The notes beneath the pieces are model-generated. The model was not told the origin of the DNA. It was given only the letters and a program-made list of their open reading frames with translations, and ran no database searches. The translations under genes were made by a program, and so were the position numbers. DNA of 8,918 nt from Nitrospirales bacterium. GTDB taxonomy: Bacteria; Nitrospirota; Nitrospiria; Nitrospirales; UBA8639. Shown here in pieces: positions 1 to 5,553 of this stretch (position 1 is its first letter; each line of letters begins with the position of its first letter). Location of the stretch: positions 1 to 8,918 of the forward strand of contig BQIY01000063.1 in NCBI GenBank assembly GCA_021604265.1, read 5' to 3'.

Positions 1-750
1 ACGGCGCTCATCCCGTACATTATGGCCGGAGATCCCTCCTTATCGGTCACGAAATCTCTTGTGTGTGAACTTGAGGCAGCCGGCGCAGATTTGATTGAGC
101 TGGGTGTTCCGTTTTCCGATCCAATTGCCGATGGACCCGTCATACAGAAAGCCGCAGACCGGGCGTTGCAGTCAGGCACAACCCTCAAAGGCATCCTTTC
201 CATGGTGAAAACCATACGGACCCAAACCCGCGTGCCCTTGATTTTAATGACCTACTACAACACCATCATGGCCATGGGAGAAGAAACGTTTTGCGCTCAA
301 GCCGTCCAAGCTGGAATCGATGGGGTCATTGTCCCCGATATGCCTCCTGAAGAATCTGATGTCTTATGCCAAGCCTCCACAAAATATGGCGGACCAATCG
401 TGATTTTTCTGTTAGCGCCGACGAGTACAACGGCTCGACAAGCAGCGGTCATCAAACGGACCAAAGGATTCATTTATTATGTGTCGATCACAGGAATCAC
501 CGGCTCGAAGCTGAGCGACATGAAAACCGTCGAAAAGAATGTCCGGAAAATTCAGAAAGCCACTCGTAAACCTGTGGCCGTCGGCTTTGGTATTTCCACC
601 CCAAAACAGGCCGGAGAAGTCTCGGAATTTGCCGATGGTGTCATCATTGGAAGTGCGCTCGTCAAATTGATCAGTGAATACCGCCAGAATACCAACGTGC
701 AAAAAACGGTTCGCAATTTCACCCTGAGCTTAAAGCGCGGCATTCAGTAA
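1..750 (+). CDS. trpA: Tryptophan synthase alpha chain, 5' partial
   Basis: TrpA splits indole-3-glycerol phosphate into indole and glyceraldehyde-3-phosphate and passes the indole to TrpB, as the last step of tryptophan synthesis in the cytoplasm. The frame is open from base 1 and begins inside the conserved TALIPYIMAGDPS strand, so the apparent ATG at 22 is internal. In window numbering, E33 of IELGVPFSDP and D44 of IADGP match the catalytic Glu49 and Asp60 of the Salmonella enzyme. Both give an offset of 16, so about 16 N-terminal residues are missing. Later family blocks are GVIVPDMPPEE, YYVSITGITGS (flexible loop 6 region), VAVGFGIS and ADGVIIGSALV (phosphate site). The 249 visible residues end where TrpA proteins normally end. 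trpB would be expected just upstream, outside the window. No trp gene follows, so this is probably the operon's 3' end. The family call is very secure. Confidence 0.97.
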   Translation, partial: TALIPYIMAGDPSLSVTKSLVCELEAAGADLIELGVPFSDPIADGPVIQKAADRALQSGTTLKGILSMVKTIRTQTRVPLILMTYYNTIMAMGEETFCAQAVQAGIDGVIVPDMPPEESDVLCQASTKYGGPIVIFLLAPTSTTARQAAVIKRTKGFIYYVSITGITGSKLSDMKTVEKNVRKIQKATRKPVAVGFGISTPKQAGEVSEFADGVIIGSALVKLISEYRQNTNVQKTVRNFTLSLKRGIQ

Positions 751-841
751 AAAAACAGGAATGCTTGCTCTTGAGAAGTCCTCACATCGGCACCTGTTCT
801 TCACGCGCCAAAACTGAGAACAACGCCCTGTCTATATTTGC

Positions 842-865
842 CTAGAAAAATACGAATTTTCCTAG
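842..865. repeat. AT-rich inverted repeat downstream of trpA
   Basis: The arms ctagaaaaat (842-851) and attttcctag (856-865) pair at 9 of 10 positions around a 4-base loop, about 90 bases after the trpA stop. It could end transcription or be a repeat remnant. The stem is AT-rich and no clean T-run follows, so I do not call it a terminator. Confidence 0.35.
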
Positions 866-1031
866 TCCTACTTGTTTCAAGGTTCCAATACCCCTCTAAC
901 TGCTTGTTTTTCAATAAATCGGGACTTGGGATTCCTGAGATATGACTCAATGTGGCTGGCATAGCTTTTGTATGATTCTATCCCTATCAAATCAGTATCA
1001 TTTGAATAGGCCCGGAACCGGAGGAGTCACC

Positions 1032-1238
1032 TTGTCAATCTATGATTCAGAATACTTAGACCCTGAGGATGAAGATAAGGCGGTAGAAATTCGATTAGAC
1101 GATGTGGTCTTTCGTCATGATGAAAGTCCCGCAGTGGTTCTTTCCATCAAGCGGACCTGTTCTCTCAGCGGAGATACGAAAGTCGGCCATGTGACGCTCG
1201 GCCATGAAAACACACTCCGCCTCTATCTCGAAAATTAG
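1032..1238 (+). CDS. Small acidic hypothetical protein (TTG start)
   Basis: I do not recognise this 68-residue protein. The frame could begin at an ATG at 942, but nothing resembling a ribosome site stands before that ATG and the extra 30 residues have no protein-like character. A strong GGAGGAG (1020-1026) lies five bases before an in-frame TTG at 1032, giving MSIYDSEYLDPEDEDK as the N-terminus. The first 15 or so residues are very acidic. The rest alternates hydrophobic and polar residues (VEIRLDDVVF, AVVLSIKRT, VGHVTLGHENTLRLYL), which suggests a small all-beta fold. There is no signal peptide or membrane segment. It stands alone, 281 bases after trpA. A weak hairpin (GTGAG/CTCAC, 1248-1263) follows the stop. 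The role is unknown. Confidence 0.6.
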   Translation: MSIYDSEYLDPEDEDKAVEIRLDDVVFRHDESPAVVLSIKRTCSLSGDTKVGHVTLGHENTLRLYLEN

Positions 1239-1440
1239 ATTCGTTTTGTGAGTTCACCCTCACGACACTTTTGCTAAAAAACGACCCCTCCCCTTCTTCC
1301 TCTCCAGTATTATTCCTTTTAAGTTGGCAATTCATACTCCATCAATCAATCCATGACTAGCACCTTCGCTAAATTCTCATGTAACACTTGAAGTTTAAAT
1401 TTCAAAAGGCAACCCACGACGTCATCTGTCGATGTGAAGA

Positions 1441-1623
1441 TTACTGAGAAGAAGTGGAAGTAGGCCTAGACTGATTCTTTGTCCGTAGGCAGTTCTCGCA
1501 GTGTGAGAGACCAAGCGTTTGCGAGATATAAAAGACCGAGAAATGTTCAATCCCACACTGTACGCACACAACGGGTGCACTGTGTGAGGCAGGGGGAATC
1601 CAACGAGCCGGACGATACTTCAT
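1441..1623 (-). CDS. Small protein with two CxxC pairs (zinc-ribbon-like)
   Basis: This 60-residue protein carries C20-x2-C23 (VCVQCG) and C42-x2-C45 (HCENC). Two such pairs 18 residues apart are the usual layout of a treble-clef or zinc-ribbon knuckle that binds one Zn(II). The C-terminal tail is Ser/Thr-rich and looks disordered. A GGAGGTG ribosome site stands about 11 bases upstream of the ATG at 1623, which is slightly long spacing but supports translation. The gene is divergent from the SOR-like gene at 1847, with 223 bases between them. Single small zinc ribbons often act in regulation or as nucleic-acid-binding adaptors, but nothing here shows which. The length is short and the family is not recognised, so this is moderately supported. 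Confidence 0.5.
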   Translation of the reverse strand: MKYRPARWIPPASHSAPVVCVQCGIEHFSVFYISQTLGLSHCENCLRTKNQSRPTSTSSQ

Positions 1624-1684
1624 GATAAGACAGACACCTCCATTTGAGATTACAGTCTCTTTCGGTTTGTCGCGTCAAATTATT

Positions 1685-1711
1685 AAGCCTTCAATCAACT
1701 TCTTGTTGAAG
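1685..1711. repeat. Hairpin in the divergent intergenic region
   Basis: TTCAA and TTGAA arms, extended by AGC/GCT around one bulged base, can form an eight-pair stem with an 11-base loop. It lies between the zinc-ribbon gene and the SOR-like gene and could be a regulatory site for either. Function is not shown. Confidence 0.3.
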
Positions 1712-1738
1712 CTTTCTCAGGACCGTCCGCATCAGGAG

Positions 1739-1769
1739 TTCGGAATCCGAGAAACAATACACGTATAAT
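1739..1769 (+). promoter_or_regulatory. Candidate promoter of the SOR-like gene
   Basis: A perfect TATAAT (1764-1769) lies 77 bases before the ATG at 1847. The best -35 candidate, TTCGGA (1739-1744), matches TTGACA at only three positions with a 19-base gap. Only the -10 element is convincing, so this may be an activator-dependent promoter or a chance match. It would give an untranslated leader of about 70 bases. Confidence 0.35.
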
Positions 1770-1846
1770 AGGTGAAGGTTATTATGCATGCGAGAGACTC
1801 CCTTGAAACCATGGACTTGGAACACTGACTACAAACAAAGGAGGAG

Positions 1847-2242
1847 ATGATGTTTGGGCCCATTACAATCCCATTCGGATCGAAAATGCTACTGAATACC
1901 GTGACACTCAAACCTGGCGTGACATTTGAGCAAATTGAACTTGCTGTCGGGGAAATGTGCATGGTGGTGAAGGAAACGTATGGGGGAGATAAAGGAGGAT
2001 TTATCGCCGGACAGGTCTTTAAATTTTCGGGATTCGTGTCAGAAGAAGGCTCTCTGGATTCCCAAAACCAAACGGACACTCACTATGCCATTGTGACGTA
2101 CTGGCGATCCTTCGAAGAGCATGAACGATCCCACGCAGACGAACTCTTCAACAAAACTTTTTCAGCGTTGGCCGCGATGTGCTCTGACACCAAAGAACTC
2201 GGGTATGAAATGCTCTGGCAAGGTGAAGCGAAACCGTCATAA
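1847..2242 (+). CDS. Compact sulfur oxygenase reductase-like protein
   Basis: This 131-residue soluble protein of ferredoxin-like (dimeric alpha/beta barrel) type follows a strong AAAGGAGGAG ribosome site; an ATG at 1850 is an equally possible start. I compared it from memory with Acidianus ambivalens SOR (about 308 residues). FE...CMV has the same 11-residue gap, with C38 matching the catalytic Cys31. VTYWRSFEEHERSH matches YTFWKDWKDHEEMH, placing H92 and H96 on iron ligands His86 and His90. E117 of ELGYEMLW falls on ligand Glu114. The Cys-to-His gap is 54 residues here and 55 in SOR. SOR Cys101 and Cys104 are not kept. SOR disproportionates sulfur to sulfite, thiosulfate and sulfide in the cytoplasm. 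This protein covers only the N-terminal half of SOR, so any barrel would have to be completed by a second subunit. The alternative is a generic ABM-superfamily monooxygenase. The half-TauE gene nearby fits sulfur chemistry. Activity is inferred. Confidence 0.7.
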   Translation: MMFGPITIPFGSKMLLNTVTLKPGVTFEQIELAVGEMCMVVKETYGGDKGGFIAGQVFKFSGFVSEEGSLDSQNQTDTHYAIVTYWRSFEEHERSHADELFNKTFSALAAMCSDTKELGYEMLWQGEAKPS

Positions 2243-2290
2243 TCCAGGGCTCCTGATTCTGGAAGCCTATAGATACCCCATCAATCTGAG

Positions 2291-2779
2291 CTAAGTGTTT
2301 CCACAACATTTTTTGTATTTTTTCCCGCTCCCGCATGGACAGGGATCGTTGCGTCCAATCTTTGGCTCACTTCGGACAAATGTCTGGTTGGTTGGATCCA
2401 CGGCGTCCGTAAAAAACCATGCACCATTTCGCTTCGTAAACTGACTCAACTCATGATGATGCTGAGGGCCGTCATCGGTCTCAAAGGTTGCTTGAAAAAG
2501 AACCGTCCCACGTTCATCATCGACTCCACCCTGTTGGGTTTCGATAATCTCTAACCCGATCCACTTGGTCGACTCGGCCCATTTGCGGCTGGCTTCTATA
2601 TCGATATCACCCTTGGTTTCTGGATCATGAGTTTTCTCAATGAAGTCCATATTGACTCGCGTATATGCCGTATAGCGAGCGCGCATAAGTTGTTCAGCCG
2701 TCTCTGCTTGCCGCTGCCCCTCAATAATCGGCTCACAGCATTCTTTAAACATCTTTTCACTCTGACACGGACACTGCAT
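2291..2779 (-). CDS. ychJ: YchJ-type SEC-C motif protein (UPF0225)
   Basis: A 162-residue cytoplasmic protein, against about 152 for E. coli YchJ. It has Cys-rich motifs at both ends: [13 protein letters not shown] (residues 3-15), and a classic SEC-C zinc motif [18 protein letters not shown] (143-160; C147, C149, C158, C159), like the one at the end of SecA. Between them is the NTF2-like YchJ middle domain, with [23 protein letters not shown] (31-53) as its signature. I chose the ATG at 2779 because AAGGAG stands six bases upstream; a longer form from 2815 would add 12 charged residues and has no ribosome site. The molecular role of YchJ is not established; SEC-C motifs bind zinc and may contact proteins or ribosomes. 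It is convergent with the SOR-like gene (48 bases apart) and downstream of the tauE-like gene on the same strand (102 bases). Confidence 0.9.
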   Translation of the reverse strand: MQCPCQSEKMFKECCEPIIEGQRQAETAEQLMRARYTAYTRVNMDFIEKTHDPETKGDIDIEASRKWAESTKWIGLEIIETQQGGVDDERGTVLFQATFETDDGPQHHHELSQFTKRNGAWFFTDAVDPTNQTFVRSEPKIGRNDPCPCGSGKKYKKCCGNT

Positions 2780-2881
2780 AGACTTCTCCTTTTTAGTTTG
2801 GACACCGGCCCCCAAAAACTATCCTCACTCAATACCCGACGTCTTTGGTTGAACTAAGCGTAAGGCCGACCGCGTTCACCA

Positions 2882-3244
2882 TTAGTCTTTGACAAACAGA
2901 TACACTCCAAGCAGCACCAGTATCATAGCAAATATCTTCTTGAATTGAGCGGTTGATACATGCTCAAGAAGATGTGTGCCGATCTGAGCACCGACAATAC
3001 CTCCAACTCCCAATAATAAACCAACCTTATAATCCACATGCGCCAGTTTGTTTTGAGCTACGAGTGCAGAAATGGCAATCATCACAATCCCAAGAAATGA
3101 AGTGCCAATGGCTTTCTGGGCCGTAAACCCGAAAAACAATAAGAGCGGAACCATCAAAAATCCACCGCCGAGGCCTGTCAAGGCAGCTCCCAACCCCACA
3201 ACCACACCACACGCCATCACCATAGCTGAGGATATTTCCATCAT
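2882..3244 (-). CDS. Half-length TauE/SafE family permease
   Basis: A 120-residue inner-membrane protein of the TauE/SafE (DUF81) family, whose members export sulfite, sulfoacetate or related anions. Family marks are GLGGGFLMVP (24-33), AIGTSF (45-50) and GAQIGTHLL (85-93). Hydrophobic segments run roughly 7-22, 29-40, 45-63, 74-92 and 103-118. Usual members have about 240-260 residues made of two such repeats; this one has a single repeat and would need to dimerise. It ends cleanly with its own stop, and I see no frameshifted second half in the upstream DNA, so it seems a genuine short form rather than a broken gene. AAAGGA lies five bases before the ATG at 3244, which rules out the longer start at 3274. 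It may be co-transcribed with ychJ. The substrate is unknown; sulfite is plausible given the SOR-like neighbour. Confidence 0.88.
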   Translation of the reverse strand: MMEISSAMVMACGVVVGLGAALTGLGGGFLMVPLLLFFGFTAQKAIGTSFLGIVMIAISALVAQNKLAHVDYKVGLLLGVGGIVGAQIGTHLLEHVSTAQFKKIFAMILVLLGVYLFVKD

Positions 3245-3429
3245 ACACGTCCTTTCCCGATTCAAGAGAAACAACGACTTAGATCTTTACTATCGACTCA
3301 TAGCTTTTTAGCCGCTTCAACGGTTTTGATCGGTGTCCACCAAATGACACAGACTTCATCATCACGTCAACCACCATGACAGTTAAACATATTTTGCCGA
3401 CTATCAGGCAAGTCCACTCACACGTTCTC

Positions 3430-3464
3430 AGAGATATGGGAGACAGACACTCCCATTGATCTCT
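3430..3464 (+). promoter_or_regulatory. Strong hairpin just upstream of rqcH
   Basis: ATGGGAG (3436-3442) pairs perfectly with CTCCCAT (3450-3456) around the loop ACAGACA. AGAGAT (3430-3435) then pairs with ATCTCT (3459-3464), leaving a two-base bulge. This 13-pair stem ends 25 bases before the rqcH ATG, where I see no Shine-Dalgarno sequence. It could be an mRNA structure controlling rqcH translation or an operator. No T-run follows on the plus strand, so a simple terminator is unlikely. Confidence 0.5.
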
Positions 3465-3489
3465 ACCCGTTGGCTTGTTAAGACACTCT

Positions 3490-5094
3490 ATGGCGATTTC
3501 CCTTTCAGACTGTAGAGCCGTGGCCGAAGAATGCCGAAAGATCCTTGTGGGCGGATTGATTCAAAAAATTCATCAGCCTCAACCGTTTCTCCTCACACTC
3601 GACATTCGAAAACCCGGGGAATCTTGGTCATTGCTGATTTCTGTCGAACCAGGGTTCGCTCGTCTCCACATCACCGCTCACAAGCCGAAAAACCCTCCAA
3701 CTCCCTTTCAATTTTGTCAATATCTGCGGGCACACCTCGAAGGTGGTCGGATTGAATCAATCACACAAGAACCTGAAGATCGAATTGTGTATATCACGGT
3801 CATGAAGTCTTCGAATCTCTATCAAATTGTTGTGGCGTTGACTGGAAATCAATCAAATGTACTGGTGTTGGATCAGGAACGTAGGATTCTACGGTCATTG
3901 AAACCATCAAGACTTGAGATTGGAGATCCGTACGTACCACCGGTTCTTCAGAAACGAGAGCCTGAACACTCAAGTTCCCCCTCACTCCAAAAAGAAGGGA
4001 GGAAAATATCCAAGGCCAATGTTGGCCGACCCCAACCATCTCAATCACGAGCTAACAAAGGCGAAACCGTTACAAACAGAATTCCGGTTTCCGTGGAACT
4101 TGAAGAGCGATTTCGCAAGCAGATGGACTTACAGCATCGCTTGGAATGGTTTAAAGTTCGAACCGCCGAAGTTCGAAAGTCTTTAAAGCAGGCCACACGT
4201 CGTCGCCACACGCTTGAAGCGGATTTAGCCAAGGCCGAAAAGTATCAAGAGTATCAACGCTATGGTGAATTATTAAAGAGTCAACTTCATACCATACAAC
4301 CGCGACAAGCCGTCATCGACGTGGTGGATTATTACGATCCGGCCTTGCCGACACTTTCACTGCCACTCAATGTTTTAAAAGATCCCGTTTGGAATCTGGA
4401 AGATTATTTTCGTAAATATCGTAAATACATCTCCGCGCAAGAACATCTTCGACCACGATTAGAACGAACCGAAAATGAAATCCAATCATTACAAGAGGAA
4501 TTGGAAAAATTGAAAAACAAAGAGCTTGATGATCTCATCGATTCGCCGACTGGCAACTCTGAGGTTCCGAATGGTCCCGCCAGTCTGTCCCGCCCTTCTC
4601 TCTCTAAAGGAGAAACACAACTCGGAACGTATCAAACACATATGAACAGACCTTTATATCATGACGATCGAACAAGTAATGGAAAAAAAGAAAAATCCCA
4701 TCAAACGAGCAAACAGTATCGAACGTTTGAATCATATGACGGATTGACAATCTTGGTTGGAAAAAGTGCGGCGGACAATGACTTTCTCACGATGAAAGTG
4801 GCCAAACCTGACGACGTCTGGCTGCATGCACGCGGCACGCCAGGGTCACACGTCGTCGTCAGAATCGACAAGTCCACGGAGATACCACACGAAACACTTC
4901 GTGATGCGGCGACACTCGCGCTGTTCTATAGCAATCTTAAGAAAAGCGGAAAGGGTGAAGTCATTCACACGCTCCGTAAATTCGTCAAAAAGACAAAAGG
5001 ACTCAAAGCCGGAGCCGTGCACGTCACAAGAGAAAAAAGTATTTGGATTGAGCTCAACAAAGATCGTCTGGATCGATTAAAGGGAGGGCTCTGA
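3490..5094 (+). CDS. rqcH: RqcH / NFACT ribosome quality control protein
   Basis: RqcH binds the large ribosomal subunit that is obstructed by peptidyl-tRNA and recruits tRNA-Ala to add C-terminal alanine tails that mark the stalled peptide for degradation (bacterial counterpart of Rqc2/NEMF). The protein has 534 residues, near the usual 550-580. NFACT-N covers about 1-150 (ILVGGLIQKIHQPQPF at 19-34) and includes D97-R98, the pair needed for tailing in B. subtilis RqcH, at the same numbers. Two coiled-coil arms (about 204-268 and 308-350) surround the EDYFRKYRKY block. The C-terminal NFACT-R domain (411-534) has VGKSAADNDFLT, DDVWLHARGTPGSHVV and ELNKDR. Two linkers, 156-196 and 352-408, are low complexity and look inserted. 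The ATG at 3490 fits the family N-terminus; an in-frame TTG at 3475 is weaker, and neither has a clear ribosome site. It is a single gene with no operon partner visible. Confidence 0.93.
   Translation: MAISLSDCRAVAEECRKILVGGLIQKIHQPQPFLLTLDIRKPGESWSLLISVEPGFARLHITAHKPKNPPTPFQFCQYLRAHLEGGRIESITQEPEDRIVYITVMKSSNLYQIVVALTGNQSNVLVLDQERRILRSLKPSRLEIGDPYVPPVLQKREPEHSSSPSLQKEGRKISKANVGRPQPSQSRANKGETVTNRIPVSVELEERFRKQMDLQHRLEWFKVRTAEVRKSLKQATRRRHTLEADLAKAEKYQEYQRYGELLKSQLHTIQPRQAVIDVVDYYDPALPTLSLPLNVLKDPVWNLEDYFRKYRKYISAQEHLRPRLERTENEIQSLQEELEKLKNKELDDLIDSPTGNSEVPNGPASLSRPSLSKGETQLGTYQTHMNRPLYHDDRTSNGKKEKSHQTSKQYRTFESYDGLTILVGKSAADNDFLTMKVAKPDDVWLHARGTPGSHVVVRIDKSTEIPHETLRDAATLALFYSNLKKSGKGEVIHTLRKFVKKTKGLKAGAVHVTREKSIWIELNKDRLDRLKGGL
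3980..4002 (+). repeat. Palindromic insert within rqcH linker 1
   Basis: The arms cctcactcc (3980-3988) and gaagggagg (3994-4002) pair at 7 of 9 positions around AAAAA. Read in frame this gives PSLQKEG, inside a linker that other RqcH proteins lack as far as I recall. It resembles palindromic elements that insert into genes without breaking the frame. Confidence 0.4.
4596..4614 (+). repeat. Palindromic insert within rqcH linker 2
   Basis: TTCTC (4596-4600) and GAGAA (4610-4614) pair perfectly, with a T-G wobble inside. In frame the DNA reads RPSLSKGE, close to PSLQKEG in linker 1, in the same phase and the same orientation. The element is weaker than the first and is supported mainly by this likeness. 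Confidence 0.3.
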
Positions 5095-5379
5095 AACCTA
5101 CGATTCGGAAATCAGACCTGTGCAACAACACCATGACGTTTCTCCCAGAATTTCATGGACGATGCAACTTTAACCATTAACAACTTTAAATGAAGGTCAA
5201 GTCACGTTTTCCATAATACAAATCCAGTCCTAGCCTTTCCTCATCCCCAGATCTAATTGCGAAACTTGACACTCTCAAAAATTGAATAGGAGTCAAGAAT
5301 AGGAATCAAACCGCTTGCTTCATAATATAAATTGGGCTCAGACCGGCTTCCCCCCTAATCCATCTGCCCCATACACGTC
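5095..5379. other. Gene-free stretch with repeat remnants
   Basis: No credible coding frame on either strand. It holds a short direct repeat CAACTTTAA (5165-5173 and 5181-5189), a diverged element at 5194-5272, and phrases such as ggagtcaag (5290) and gggctcagacc (5334-5344). These resemble the GGGTCAAG/GGGTCAGA phrases common in REP-like repeats near Y1 (RAYT) transposases in other bacteria. No such transposase is present here. Confidence 0.5.
5194..5272. repeat. Degenerate relative of the 63-bp repeat element
   Basis: GTCAAGT (5196-5202) and ACTTGAC (5264-5270) form an inverted pair 75 bases end to end. The ends have the same sense (GGTCAAG ... CTTGAC) and nearly the same spacing as the two clear repeat copies. 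The inside has drifted, with only loose likeness (GTTTTCCATAATACA). A related but old copy is plausible. Confidence 0.3.
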
Positions 5380-5442
5380 ATAGGGGTCAAGACAGTTTTT
5401 CAAAAATGTAGATACACTTTATATCATAAAGTAATCAACTTG
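5380..5442 (+). repeat. 63-bp repeat element, copy 1
   Basis: It matches 7601-7663 in the same orientation at 60 of 63 positions. The ends are inverted: GGGGTCAAG (5383-5391) against CTTGCCCCC (5439-5447), 8 of 9 pairs. Inside are the near-palindrome TTTTTCAAAAA and a perfect CTTTAT-ATC-ATAAAG stem. The structure fits a small non-autonomous (MITE- or REP-like) element. It encodes no protein. Confidence 0.75.
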
Positions 5443-5468
5443 CCCCCTTTTTCAAGGGGGCCCAAGTT
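5437..5468. terminator. Strong hairpin, possible terminator of the TIR gene
   Basis: CCCCCTT and AAGGGGG pair around TTTC, and AACTTG pairs with CAAGTT outside a two-base bulge, giving 13 pairs. It overlaps the right end of repeat copy 1 and lies about 85 bases past the minus-strand TIR gene's stop. A short TTTT follows on the plus strand and no T-run on the minus strand, so terminator activity is uncertain. Confidence 0.35.
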
Positions 5469-5553
5469 TTCGCAACATTTCCTCTTCTCAGTTGATTTCC
5501 AAAAAACATTTGGCCTAAGTAGCACTACCCTATAGTTAGTCTCCATTTCATAC

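Noticed and set aside
751..830. Possible trpA terminator (AACAGG at 754-759 with CCTGTT at 793-798)
   Set aside because: The arms are six bases, the loop is over 30 bases with only a weak inner pairing, and no T-run follows.
1732..2079. Minus-strand 115-codon frame opposite the SOR-like gene
   Set aside because: It lacks a ribosome site and family likeness, whereas the opposite strand has both.
2243..2290. Possible shared terminator between the convergent SOR-like and ychJ genes
   Set aside because: Only a four-pair CAGG/CCTG hairpin is present; too weak to call.
2596..2857. Frames on both strands overlapping ychJ (76 and 78 codons)
   Set aside because: They are shadows of ychJ in other phases, with basic, low-information translations.
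5194..5472. CRISPR-like array, considered because of recurring GTCAAG phrases
   Set aside because: Spacing is irregular, there is no repeated unit with unique spacers, and no cas gene is present.
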